64,000 bases of DNA, from assembly GCA_937973635.1 (NCBI GenBank), contig CALJJZ010000017.1, positions 1 to 64,000 on the forward strand, read 5' to 3'. This document shows positions 1-8,122 of the stretch, piece by piece. The notes under the pieces were generated by a model. That model did not search any database. It saw only the letters and a program-made list of their open reading frames with translations, and was not told the DNA's origin. The position numbers and the translations under genes were made by a program. Source of the stretch: an uncultured Bacillota bacterium (GTDB lineage Bacteria > Bacillota > Dethiobacteria > DTU022 > UBA8154). Within the stretch, counting starts at the first letter, position 1. The number at the start of each line of letters is the position of its first letter.

Positions 1-1085
1 AGCCCCGGCAGCAGCCGGCCCTGCTTGACTTTAACGGAGAGTTTCCGTTCTTCATCCCAGCTGTCCATATAGCTTTTGAGGGGGCAGGTGAGCACCACGG
101 GGGAGGCTTCCGTCATGCCGTAGGTGGCCAGGATGTTAATACCGTACCTCTCGGCAAAAGAGGTCACCAAGTTTTTGGAGAGGGCGGCGCCGCCGTTTAA
201 GATATAGCGCAGGCTGCTCAAATCGTGTTTTGCTCCTCCGTCCAGGTATTGCAGGATATTGATCCAGATGGTGGGGACCCCGGCCATGAGCGTTACTTTT
301 TCCTGTTCTACAAGGGAGCAGAGATTTTTGGCGGAGAAATCGCTGCCGCCGAAAACGAGGTTTGACCCCATGAAAGTGGCGGCGAAAGGGAAACCCCAGG
401 AAAACACATGGAACATGGAAACTACCGGCAGAATCACGTCCCGCTCAGAGATGCCGATGGCGTCGGGAAGGCAGAGGGTCAGGGCGTGCAGGTAGGTGGA
501 GCGGTGCGTATAGACCACTCCTTTGGGCAGGCCGGTGGTGGCGGAAGTGTAGCCCATGGCCGCAATGGTATACTCATCCAGGTCGGGGAAACTGAAAGAA
601 GCCGGAGCCTGCGCCAGCAGCTTTTCGTAATAGTAAACGGGAGAAAGGGAAGTCTCCGGCAGCTCGTCTTTACCCGTAAGGATAACGTATTTTTCCACGG
701 TGGTAAGTTTGTCCTGTATCTCCTCTATTTTGGGGATCAGGTCCTCATCGAGGAAGATGATCTTGTCTTCAGCGTTGTTGGCAATATAGATCAGGTGATC
801 GGAGAAAAGGCGCACATTGAGAGGGTGCAAAACAGCGCCGTAACAGGTAATGGCAAAATAAAGTTCCAGGTGACGATGGTTATTCCAGGCAAAGGTGGCT
901 ACCCTGTCCCCCCGTTTGATGCCTAGTTGCTGCAATACATTGGCCAGTTTGCAGACCCTTTGATAAAAATCCCCGTAAGTGTAGCGGAAATCTCCTTCCG
1001 GGCTCCTGGAGATAATTTCTTTTTTAGGAAAAAGCTGGTTGGCCCTGTTGAGCATAGTTTTAATTAAAAGCGGGTATTCCATCAT
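1..1085 (-). CDS. Acyl-CoA synthetase (AMP-binding, AlkK/FadD-like), 3' end cut by window
   Basis: Adenylate-forming ligase that would activate a carboxylic acid to its CoA thioester with ATP. Translating the minus strand from 1085 gives an open frame to the left edge (about 361 residues), beginning MMEYPLLIKTMLNRANQLFP, with the AMP-binding P-loop read as TSATTGLPKG near residue 180 and a downstream YGMTEASP motif. The N-terminus resembles medium-chain ligases of the AlkK type. GGAGG lies about 10 bases before the start at 1085; a second ATG at 1082 is also possible. It is last in a minus-strand set after the TAXI TRAP genes, so its substrate may be the acid that transporter imports (inference). 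The C-terminal domain is outside the window. Confidence 0.88.
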   Translation of the reverse strand, partial: MMEYPLLIKTMLNRANQLFPKKEIISRSPEGDFRYTYGDFYQRVCKLANVLQQLGIKRGDRVATFAWNNHRHLELYFAITCYGAVLHPLNVRLFSDHLIYIANNAEDKIIFLDEDLIPKIEEIQDKLTTVEKYVILTGKDELPETSLSPVYYYEKLLAQAPASFSFPDLDEYTIAAMGYTSATTGLPKGVVYTHRSTYLHALTLCLPDAIGISERDVILPVVSMFHVFSWGFPFAATFMGSNLVFGGSDFSAKNLCSLVEQEKVTLMAGVPTIWINILQYLDGGAKHDLSSLRYILNGGAALSKNLVTSFAERYGINILATYGMTEASPVVLTCPLKSYMDSWDEERKLSVKVKQGRLLPG

Positions 1086-1170
1086 GGTTGCTTTTCCTCC
1101 TTCTTTTCAGGTATAGCATTGGATAGCAGCCCCCGGGTAGTGCCGACCGGGCCTGCTTTGCTGCTGATCT

Positions 1171-3060
1171 TTAAGCCGGTGTTTTAACTTGGGTGGGCAG
1201 AGCTGTCTTGCGGGAAAAATGCAGGACTAAGGCCCCTGCGATAAAGGCTAGTCCTATAAGGTCCGTGCTGAGGCCGACCTTTAGCATCAGTAGGGCGCCG
1301 GCAAGGAGCAGGACCCTTTCCAATTTGCTGGCGGGCTTGGCGAAGTAGCCGATGGAGCTTGCTGCCAGGGCGGTGATGCCGCATAAAGCCGTAAAGGTGG
1401 AAAGGGAGATATGCCAGAGGTCGCCCCTGGCGATGAGGGCGGGGTTAAGGGAAAACAAAAAAGGGACGATAAAGGCTCCCAGCCCCAGCTTGACAGCGGT
1501 AAAGCCAATCTTCATGGGGTCGTCCTTGGCGATGCCCGCCGCGGCGTAGGCAGCCAGGGCAACGGGAGGGGTAATAGCGGAGATAATGGCGAAATAGAAG
1601 ACAAAGAGGTGCGCCGAGAGAGGTAAGAGCCCCATCTGCACCAGTGCCGGTGCTGCCATGGTCCCCACGACGATGTACGCCGCTGTCGTAGGCAGGCCCA
1701 TGCCCATGATTAGTGCCACGATGGCGGTAAGGAAAAGGGCGAGCATTACGTTGCCGCCGGAGATGCTGATAATGAAGGAAGAGATTTTCAGCCCGGTGCC
1801 GGTTAGATTAATGGTGCCGATCACCAACCCCGCCGCGGCGCAGGCCAGAGCCACGGTGATGGTGTTCCTTGCCGCCGCTAAAACCGCCTCCAGGAAACGC
1901 TCCAGGTTAAGCCTTGTTTCTTTGCGGAAAAAGGAGATGGCCACGGCGGTGAGGACGGCGTAAAAACCGGCGCGAACCGGGGTATAACGCAGCACCGCGA
2001 GAAAGATGATCAGGACGACAATGGGGATTAAAAAGTGCCCCCCTTCTTTCAGCACTTTCCAGGTGTTGGGGAGCTGTTCCCGGGGGAGGCCTTTTAAGCC
2101 CAGGCGGCAGGCCTCAAAATGCACGCCAAAAAGGACGCCCAGATAATAGAGGGCGGCGGGGATAATGGCGGCGGCGACAACGCTGAGGTAAGGGATGCCT
2201 AAGAATTCAGCGATGATAAAAGCCGCTGCCCCCATAATGGGAGGCATCAGCTGTCCGCCGGAGGAGGCGCAGGCCTCCACGGCGCCGGCAAAGTGGGCGG
2301 CATAGCCGTTTCGCTTCATCAGGGGGATGGTAAAGGTCCCCGTGCCCACCACGTTGGCCACGGCGCTGCCGGAGAGGGAACCCATGAAGCCGCTTGCCAT
2401 GACAGCCGTTTTAGCGGGGCCGCCTGTATATTTACCCATCACTGCCATAGCCAGCTTCAAGAGGAAATCACCCATGCCGATTTTCTCCAGCATGGAGGTC
2501 AGAAAGATAAAGAGAAAGATATAACTGGCCGATACCCCTAAGGGGACGCCGAAGATCCCCTCTGTGGTTAAATACATCTGGGAGACAACGCGGCTGACGG
2601 AGTAGCCCTTATGTCCCAGGAGACCCGGGATCCATGGTCCCAGAAAGTTATAGAGCAACATTACGCCGGCGATGATTACCAGTACCCAGCCTGTCGCCCG
2701 CCTACAGGCCTCTAAAATAAGCAGGATCATGATTGCCCCAAAGACAATATCTGCGGTGTTGGGCATACCTGCGCGCAGCACGATCTGCTGATAAAAGAGG
2801 ATAATATAGAGGCCTGAGGAGAGGGACAAGAAGATCAGGATCCAGTCCAGCCAGGAAGCCTTCTCCATTTCTCCCCCCCTCCGTAAAGGGAAGATGAGGA
2901 AAACCAGGGCCAGAATCAATGTCAGGTGAATATCGCGCTGAATCCATGCGGCGAACATGGAGATCCCTGCCGTATAAAGGTGAAAAAAGGTGAGGATAAG
3001 CGCGAAGATAACCACAAATAACGAGGTAATTCCTTTTTTGCCCTTATTTAGTGCCATCAT
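1171..3060 (-). CDS. TRAP transporter permease, 4TM/12TM fused subunit (TAXI type)
   Basis: Membrane permease of a sodium-driven TRAP transporter in which the small (DctQ-like, 4 TM) and large (DctM-like, 12 TM) subunits are one protein, as is usual with TAXI receptors. The 629 residues are hydrophobic almost throughout. The large-subunit signature is visible in the stretches around GSLSGSAVANVVGTGTFTIP and GGQLMPPIMGAAAFIIAEF. GGGAGG sits just before tandem ATGs at 3060 and 3057, and the second has the better spacing. It follows the DUF1850 gene by 14 bases and the receptor gene, so the three form one transport operon. The substrate cannot be read from sequence. Confidence 0.92.
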   Translation of the reverse strand: MMALNKGKKGITSLFVVIFALILTFFHLYTAGISMFAAWIQRDIHLTLILALVFLIFPLRRGGEMEKASWLDWILIFLSLSSGLYIILFYQQIVLRAGMPNTADIVFGAIMILLILEACRRATGWVLVIIAGVMLLYNFLGPWIPGLLGHKGYSVSRVVSQMYLTTEGIFGVPLGVSASYIFLFIFLTSMLEKIGMGDFLLKLAMAVMGKYTGGPAKTAVMASGFMGSLSGSAVANVVGTGTFTIPLMKRNGYAAHFAGAVEACASSGGQLMPPIMGAAAFIIAEFLGIPYLSVVAAAIIPAALYYLGVLFGVHFEACRLGLKGLPREQLPNTWKVLKEGGHFLIPIVVLIIFLAVLRYTPVRAGFYAVLTAVAISFFRKETRLNLERFLEAVLAAARNTITVALACAAAGLVIGTINLTGTGLKISSFIISISGGNVMLALFLTAIVALIMGMGLPTTAAYIVVGTMAAPALVQMGLLPLSAHLFVFYFAIISAITPPVALAAYAAAGIAKDDPMKIGFTAVKLGLGAFIVPFLFSLNPALIARGDLWHISLSTFTALCGITALAASSIGYFAKPASKLERVLLLAGALLMLKVGLSTDLIGLAFIAGALVLHFSRKTALPTQVKTPA

Positions 3061-3074
3061 TTTTCCTCCCGGCC

Positions 3075-3599
3075 TTATTCTAGAAAAACCAACTTGCGTT
3101 TTATGCGGATATGCACCAGCGCCTGGGCAGGCACGTGCTCCCGCAGGAGGATCTCCCGGTCACGGTATAAAATGGTATGCTCTGCAATGGTCCCGACCCG
3201 CAGGGGAAGAAGATCTATCCGGCGTTCCAGTTGACGAATTACTGTCCAGCCGTTTTCTTCGGAGATAACGCCTTCGCCTGTATATCCCAGCCCTGCACCC
3301 CAGGTTTTAAACCTGGTCTCCGTCAGGACCAGCCTGCCGCCTTCAAAGGTGTAAACTTCATAAACGGGCAAGAGGTCTACGGAATGGATATAGCGTACCT
3401 GGAACTTTTCGCTCCTTTTTAAAGGAGCCGCCCACAAAGTTTTCTTTGCAGGCGGCTCTTCTACCAGCACACAGGGCACATAAAACAAAGACAAGCTCAG
3501 CAAAAGCGCTGTTGGCAGCAAAAGAGCCGCTAAACCTGCATATTTTTTTAGTTTTCTGTGTTTGTTGTCAGCACCAGGACTTTTGCCTCTTTTAAACAT
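3075..3599 (-). CDS. DUF1850 domain protein, TRAP-associated
   Basis: A 174-residue protein with a basic N-terminus and one transmembrane or signal-anchor segment (about residues 20-45), followed by an extracytoplasmic domain. It contains RYIHSVDLLPVYEVYTFEGG, the typical core of DUF1850, where a His-Ser pair and an acidic YE motif recur. DUF1850 proteins are routinely encoded between TAXI receptors and fused TRAP permeases; their function is unknown. The start at 3599 lies two bases after the receptor stop codon with no clear ribosome site of its own, suggesting translational coupling. Confidence 0.82.
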   Translation of the reverse strand: MFKRGKSPGADNKHRKLKKYAGLAALLLPTALLLSLSLFYVPCVLVEEPPAKKTLWAAPLKRSEKFQVRYIHSVDLLPVYEVYTFEGGRLVLTETRFKTWGAGLGYTGEGVISEENGWTVIRQLERRIDLLPLRVGTIAEHTILYRDREILLREHVPAQALVHIRIKRKLVFLE

Positions 3600-3601
3600 G
3601 C

Positions 3602-4636
3602 CTACTTCATCTCAGGCGGGATAAGCTTGTCGTCCAGCTGCAGGCCGATCTCCCGCAGATAGCGTACTGCACCGGGATGCAGGGGGGCGACGGCGTGGCT
3701 GGCCGTATTTTCTGGTGTTGACGCCTTTGCTCCGGTATAAACGGCGATTAGCTCATCCTGGTTTTCAAAAACGGCTTTGACAATCTGGTAAGCTGCTTCC
3801 TCGGGCATGTCTTTATGGACAACAACGCTGTTCCAGACGGAAGGCCCGGCGATGGTTTCGTTTACACCCTGGTAGGTCCCGCCTTCCAGCTCTATGGCTG
3901 AATAGTAAGGATATTTCGCCTCAATGGCTGCCAGTTGCTGGGGGGTAAAACCGAGGATGCGGATGCGGTGTGTTGTGGCCAGGTCCATAATGGAAGAGGT
4001 GGGGGCCCCCACGGACCAGATCCCGGCGTCGATAACCCGGTCTTTCAGGGCTTCCGCATTTTCGGCAAAGGAAAGGCGGAAAACGTTAAACTGGTCATAA
4101 GTAATCCCCAGGGCTTCCAGGACCTGCTGGGACATGGTTTCCGTGCCGCTGCCCGGCGCGCCCACGGAGACTTTTTTCCCCTTCAGGTCTTCGATGCTGT
4201 TAATGGCGCTCCCCTCCAGGGTCACGACGTGGAAAAAGTGGGGATACATGCAAAAGAGGGTGCGGATCTCCACCACTTTGTCAAAGGCGCCCTCGGCATT
4301 TAGGGCATGGTAAGCCACGTCGTTCATGATCGTCGCCATCTGGGCTTCGCCCCGGTCCAGCAAGCGGACGTTTTCCACGGATGCTCCCGTTACCTCTACC
4401 GTAGCCTCAATCCCCTGGACGTAATTGTTGATGATATTGGCCACTGCTCCCCCGTAGGGATAATAAGTCCCCCCTGTGCCGCCGGTGGCGATGGAGATCC
4501 TGCTCAGCTCCACCCCCGGCTTTGCCGCATCTGGCCCTTTGGCGGGAGAACAGCCAAAAACGGTAAAGCCGAGCAACAACAAAGCCATACCCAAAACAAC
4601 CAGACGACAGAACAACCTCCTGCTTCTTACCGACAT
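3602..4636 (-). CDS. TAXI family TRAP transporter solute receptor (lipoprotein)
   Basis: Extracytoplasmic substrate-binding receptor of 344 residues. The N-terminus has a basic stretch, a hydrophobic core and a lipobox ending FGCSPAKG, so it is probably lipid-anchored. Next comes the TAXI hallmark region ISIATGGTGGTYYPYGGA, and further on the NSIEDLKGKKVSVGAPGSGT segment typical of the family. The start at 4636 has AGGAGGAG eight bases upstream. It is first of the receptor, DUF1850 and permease genes and lies 119 bases after the IclR regulator gene on the same strand. Known TAXI substrates are small acids; here the adjacent acyl-CoA ligase points the same way (inference). Confidence 0.92.
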   Translation of the reverse strand: MSVRSRRLFCRLVVLGMALLLLGFTVFGCSPAKGPDAAKPGVELSRISIATGGTGGTYYPYGGAVANIINNYVQGIEATVEVTGASVENVRLLDRGEAQMATIMNDVAYHALNAEGAFDKVVEIRTLFCMYPHFFHVVTLEGSAINSIEDLKGKKVSVGAPGSGTETMSQQVLEALGITYDQFNVFRLSFAENAEALKDRVIDAGIWSVGAPTSSIMDLATTHRIRILGFTPQQLAAIEAKYPYYSAIELEGGTYQGVNETIAGPSVWNSVVVHKDMPEEAAYQIVKAVFENQDELIAVYTGAKASTPENTASHAVAPLHPGAVRYLREIGLQLDDKLIPPEMK

Positions 4637-4755
4637 TTCATTGACTCCTCCTTCTTTTTATTTTATTGGCTTAAAGGCACCTGCAGGGAAGGGCGTTTTT
4701 AGTCCCCTCTCCGGCAGGATGCCGGGCACCCCTAGGACAAGGCCGGACAAACAGG

Positions 4756-5580
4756 TTAGCTGTGGCTGTCCTCATAATAACCGAGCCGGTTGGAGAGGTT
4801 GAGGGCAGCCTCGCGCAAAGGTTCCAGGTATCCCATCAGGATCTCTTCGCCCAGCCTGACAAAAGGACCGAGGATGTTCAGGGAAAGGTTAACCCTTTTT
4901 TCCGCGTTAAATACGGGCACAGAGAGGCTGGAAACGCCGTCGATGCGCTCGCCGAAGCTGGTCGACCACCCCTGCTTGCGGATTAACATCAGCTCTTTGA
5001 GCAGGACTTCCCTGCTGGTAATGGTTTTGTTTGTGAGCCTGAACATCTCGATCTTTTCCAAGGCTTCCGCCATCTCTTCGGGGGGCATAAAGGCCAGGAG
5101 CAGCTTACCCGGGGAACCGGCGTGCAGCGGCACGGTCACCCCGATGCCGGCCGTATATTTCAGGGGCTGGGGGCTGGGCAGCTCGGCGATGCAGAGGCGG
5201 TCGTACCCTTTGCGCACGTAGAGCGTGATGGTTTCATTGGTAAGTTTCCACAGTTTCTCCATGAAGGGATAGGAGATATTGGCCAGCCCCTGGTCGCGGG
5301 TGAGCATACTAGAAAACATCCCCATAAACCTCCAGTCCAGGGCGTATCTGGCTGAAAGGGGGTCTTTGGAGACAAAACCTTTCCGCTCCAGTGAGACGAG
5401 CATACGCAGCACTGTCGCCTTGTTTAAACCCACTTCTTTGCTGATCTCGCTCAAGGTCCCTTCGCCTTTACCCAGGCAGATGAGAATATCTGCAGCCCGC
5501 TCTACGGCGCGGACGCCTCCGGAGTCATTATCATGGGCCTTGGCGGAAGGGATATTTGTTTTTTTCATCTCCCGCTTCAA
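4756..5580 (-). CDS. IclR family transcriptional regulator
   Basis: DNA-binding regulator of 274 residues. The N-terminal winged helix-turn-helix (about residues 25-85) includes GTLSEISKEVGLNKATVLRM. The C-terminal effector domain carries the usual GKLLLAFMPPEE and SLSVPVFNAE elements. Start is TTG at 5580, with AAAGGAG about seven bases upstream; an ATG four codons later is less well spaced. It is upstream of and co-oriented with the TAXI transporter and acyl-CoA ligase and probably controls them, sensing a small acid. A palindromic candidate operator lies directly upstream of its own gene (5596-5622). Confidence 0.9.
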   Translation of the reverse strand: MKREMKKTNIPSAKAHDNDSGGVRAVERAADILICLGKGEGTLSEISKEVGLNKATVLRMLVSLERKGFVSKDPLSARYALDWRFMGMFSSMLTRDQGLANISYPFMEKLWKLTNETITLYVRKGYDRLCIAELPSPQPLKYTAGIGVTVPLHAGSPGKLLLAFMPPEEMAEALEKIEMFRLTNKTITSREVLLKELMLIRKQGWSTSFGERIDGVSSLSVPVFNAEKRVNLSLNILGPFVRLGEEILMGYLEPLREAALNLSNRLGYYEDSHS

Positions 5581-5595
5581 GGTGAGGCTCCTTTT

Positions 5596-5622
5596 GTTTC
5601 ATTAGATGAAACATAGTTTCAT
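5596..5622. promoter_or_regulatory. Candidate IclR operator: inverted repeat plus third half-site
   Basis: GTTTCAT (5596-5602) and ATGAAAC (5606-5612) form a perfect inverted repeat around TAG. A third copy of GTTTCAT follows at 5616-5622, exactly 20 bases from the first. It sits immediately upstream of the IclR gene. IclR proteins bind such palindromes, often as paired dimers. The rest of the 5581-5883 gap is very AT-rich and should hold the divergent promoters, but I could not fix a -35/-10 pair there. Confidence 0.6.
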
Positions 5623-5883
5623 TTTAGTTGCAAAAATATTATATCAAATTCTGTTATTGCTATCAAGGCCTAATATTTAAAATTTTAAGCAATTATTTTT
5701 ATATTTCATTTTATTTCATTTTATTTTCTTTTTACTGCTCCCATTACTGCCGCGGCCCAAAAATAAAGCCGGCTTCGGGTTGCTCTGTATATTATAAAAA
5801 TGACGGCGCAGACTAGCTTTAGGGGAAAATATGCCAGTTTATTTCCGGAAAAGGGGAGCTGGCTGCGGGAGGTAGATGAAGGT

Positions 5884-6891
5884 ATGGAAGAAACTTTTTT
5901 GTTTAAACTTTGGCTTAAATTTATTGCTGCGGCCCTTGCCCTGCTGCTCCTGCTGGGAGGCAGCACGGGCTGCGGGCGCACCGCACCCATTGAGCCTCCC
6001 GGGGCGGGATCGCCGGAGCCGCCGCCACTTCCTCCCCAGTTGCAGCGGGAAGGTAACGGCGAACCCCGTATCCTGGTATATGTGGCGGAAGAGGGCGTGG
6101 TCAAAGAGATGCCCATGGAGGAATATATCGCCGGGGTCGTTGCCGGGGAGATGGACCCCCGCTGGCCGGTGGAAGCTCTGGCGGCCCAGGCAATTATTGC
6201 CCGTACTTTTACGCTGCAAAAGATAGCCGAGGACGGGGGTGTGCCCGAACGCGGCGCCCACGCCTCCACGGATATTGAAGAGTTCCAGGCCTACAGTGCG
6301 GCGGATATCAACGAGCGGGTGCGCCGGGCGGTGGAGATGACGCGCGGCGAAGTAGTTTATCACCATGGTGAATTTATCCGGGGCTGGTTCAGTGCCTATG
6401 CGGGGCCGCGCACGGCCGAGGCTGATGAAGGTCTGGGTTTTGAGGGAGGCAACCCCCCTTACATCCATATTGTGGAAAGCCCTGCAGCAGGTGTCATCCC
6501 CGAGGAGGAGGCCCGGTGGAGCGCTAGTTTCCCCTTGGAGAAGGTGCGCAGCGTAGTCAAAGAGGTCACGGGCCGGGATCCGGGGCCGGTGGAGCGGGTG
6601 GAGATCAAGGAGTTTGGGCCTTCCGGCCGGGCCGCCGTCTTCCTGGTCAATAATCTGGAGATTAGCGGCCCGGGGCTGCGGCTGGGTCTGGGAAGCATGG
6701 AGATGCGCTCCACCTTTGTGGAGGAGATCAGCCTGGAGGAGGGGTATTTAAAACTCTCGGGCAGCGGCTACGGGCATGGCGTGGGCATGTGCCAGTGGGG
6801 CGCCCGCGTCCTGGCAGAAAGGGGCCGTTCCCCGGAAGACATTGTCCGTTACTTCTACAAGGACATCCATATTGCCAGAGTTTGGGAATAG
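5884..6891 (+). CDS. SpoIID/LytB domain lipoprotein
   Basis: Probable exported peptidoglycan-acting protein of about 335 residues; SpoIID proteins are lytic transglycosylases that remodel septal wall in sporulation. The start at 5884 is preceded by GGGAGGT ten bases away. The N-terminus has a long hydrophobic core and a weak lipobox ending STGCG, then a proline-rich linker. The SpoIID domain shows EEYIAGVVAGEMDPRWPVEA, AAQAIIARTFTL and, near the C-terminus, the family signature GYGHGVGMCQWGA. A longer frame back to 5800 lacks a ribosome site. It precedes yabPQ, but a separate promoter lies between them. It may be a paralogue rather than true spoIID. Confidence 0.85.
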   Translation: MEETFLFKLWLKFIAAALALLLLLGGSTGCGRTAPIEPPGAGSPEPPPLPPQLQREGNGEPRILVYVAEEGVVKEMPMEEYIAGVVAGEMDPRWPVEALAAQAIIARTFTLQKIAEDGGVPERGAHASTDIEEFQAYSAADINERVRRAVEMTRGEVVYHHGEFIRGWFSAYAGPRTAEADEGLGFEGGNPPYIHIVESPAAGVIPEEEARWSASFPLEKVRSVVKEVTGRDPGPVERVEIKEFGPSGRAAVFLVNNLEISGPGLRLGLGSMEMRSTFVEEISLEEGYLKLSGSGYGHGVGMCQWGARVLAERGRSPEDIVRYFYKDIHIARVWE

Positions 6892-6924
6892 AGAACAGCC
6901 CTCTGCTCCTATAAAAAAACTGTG

Positions 6925-6954
6925 GTCATAACTGTCCTTTCCTGCACATATAAT
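6925..6954 (+). promoter_or_regulatory. Candidate sigma-E promoter of yabPQ
   Basis: GTCATAA (6925-6931) and CATATAAT (6947-6954), separated by 15 bases, resemble the sigma-E elements ATATT and CATACAAT. They lie 23 bases upstream of yabP. In Bacillus subtilis yabP and yabQ are mother-cell sporulation genes transcribed by sigma-E, which supports the reading. Confidence 0.5.
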
Positions 6955-6976
6955 GCAGTGGAGGAGTGGATAATTT

Positions 6977-7294
6977 ATGGAAGAAAACAAATATGGCACC
7001 AGGCAGGGGCAGCAGGGGCACCATACCTACCATAAGGTAGTAGTGGATAACCGGGGACGCATAGAGATAAGCGGTGTCCTTAATGTGGACAGTTTTGACG
7101 ACCAGGAAATTGTTCTGGAAACAGAACAGGGGCTTTTGGCCATACGCGGCGAAGAGATGCATATTAAGCACCTTAACCTGGAACAGGGGCAGCTGCTCAT
7201 TGAAGGCTTCCTGCTGGAGCTGGCTTACTCGGAGAAAAAAGGCTTCCTGCGTAAAGAAAGGGGCAAATCCTTTTTTGAGCGGTTGTTTAAATGA
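6977..7294 (+). CDS. yabP: Sporulation protein YabP
   Basis: A 105-residue cytoplasmic protein of the YabP/YqfC family. It shows the family's beta-rich core with NRGRIEISGVLNVDSFDDQE and the short LAIRGEEMHIKHLNLEQGQ segment. YabP is required for spore cortex formation in the mother cell; its biochemical role is not settled. GGAGGAG lies 11 bases before the ATG. The stop overlaps the yabQ start by four bases (ATGA), the conserved arrangement. It follows a candidate sigma-E promoter. Confidence 0.93.
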   Translation: MEENKYGTRQGQQGHHTYHKVVVDNRGRIEISGVLNVDSFDDQEIVLETEQGLLAIRGEEMHIKHLNLEQGQLLIEGFLLELAYSEKKGFLRKERGKSFFERLFK

Positions 7295-7701
7295 ATGTCC
7301 CTCCGCCCTTGAGCCAGCAGCTTTTAGTTTTTGTGGTTATTTTAGCCGGCGGCTGCATTTGCGGGCTATTTTTTGATCTGGCCCGTGCCCTGAAAAAAAC
7401 CCTGCTGTGGCCAAGCAGCGTTCTTTTTCTGGCCGACCTGCTCATCTGCCTCTTTGCCGCCTTTACCCTTTACCAGTTTCTTTTTTCTTTTCACCAGGGA
7501 GAGGTCAGGTTCTATATATACCTCTCTTTTTGTCTAGGCCTTGTCTGTTATTATTATTTTTGCAGTTCTTACCTTTACAAGCAGATGCTGTATATTTTAA
7601 AATATGGAATAAGACTGTGGCGCCGGGCCGAGTATTGCCTGCTCAAGGGAAAAGAGGCCTGCCGCAGTTTCTTAAACAAACTGAGAAACGCCGGGGAGTG
7701 A
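7291..7701 (+). CDS. yabQ: Spore cortex biosynthesis protein YabQ
   Basis: Integral membrane protein of 136 residues with about four hydrophobic segments (roughly residues 9-25, 35-60, 70-90 and 95-110) and a basic C-terminus. YabQ is needed for cortex synthesis and lies directly after yabP in endospore formers. The start overlaps the yabP stop. The segment CICGLFFDLARALKK near the N-terminus, ending the first membrane helix, is typical. Its end is five bases before the divIC start, so the three genes are one operon. Confidence 0.9.
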   Translation: MNVPPPLSQQLLVFVVILAGGCICGLFFDLARALKKTLLWPSSVLFLADLLICLFAAFTLYQFLFSFHQGEVRFYIYLSFCLGLVCYYYFCSSYLYKQMLYILKYGIRLWRRAEYCLLKGKEACRSFLNKLRNAGE

Positions 7702-7706
7702 TTTTG

Positions 7707-8012
7707 ATGCACCGGGTTGTCCCGTACCCGCGGCGCCCCAGGAGGAAGCCGGCCCGCATCCTTTTGACCCTGCTCTTTCTTTTATGTCTGGGTATGGTAG
7801 CCTGCCTCTATGCCGGACAGGCTTTTACTTACTGGCAGACCAGGACAGAGTTAAAAAGGCAGCTGGCCCGCCTGGAACTGCTCAAGGAGGAGAACAAGGC
7901 TCTTCAGGAAGAGATCCTGCTCTTGCAGGACTATGAATACCTGGAGATCAGAGCGCGCAAAGAATTGGGGCTAGTAAGGCCGGGGGAGATTATTTTCAGC
8001 GTAGGGGAATAG
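7707..8012 (+). CDS. divIC: Septum formation initiator, DivIC/FtsB family
   Basis: A short bitopic cell-division protein of 101 residues. It has an arginine/proline-rich cytoplasmic tail, one transmembrane helix (about residues 18-40), then a leucine-rich coiled coil (about residues 45-78) and a C-terminal RARKELGLVRPGEIIFSV element typical of DivIC/FtsB. These proteins form a division complex with FtsL and DivIB/FtsQ. The start at 7707 has GGGGAG eight bases upstream and lies just after yabQ, the conserved order in sporulating Firmicutes. Confidence 0.88.
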   Translation: MHRVVPYPRRPRRKPARILLTLLFLLCLGMVACLYAGQAFTYWQTRTELKRQLARLELLKEENKALQEEILLLQDYEYLEIRARKELGLVRPGEIIFSVGE

Positions 8013-8045
8013 GGAGTGAGATTGCTAAATAAAGGCAAATGGTCA

Positions 8046-8073
8046 TTGACAATTTGTCGAAAGGTAATATAAT
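8046..8073 (+). promoter_or_regulatory. Sigma-A promoter with an embedded Spo0A box
   Basis: TTGACA (8046-8051), a 16-base spacer and TATAAT (8068-8073) form a near-consensus promoter 50 bases upstream of the S1 protein gene. The spacer contains TTTGTCGAA (8053-8061), a perfect Spo0A box. A box between -35 and -10 is a position at which Spo0A represses in known promoters. Confidence 0.7.
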
Positions 8074-8122
8074 TTATCTTGGGTGGGGATCTATTTTTTA
8101 TTAAGGAGGATATTTTTTTATC

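Noticed and set aside
259-926. Plus-strand ORFs opposite the acyl-CoA ligase
   Set aside because: They lie antisense to a clear minus-strand gene, have no ribosome sites and have no recognisable protein features.
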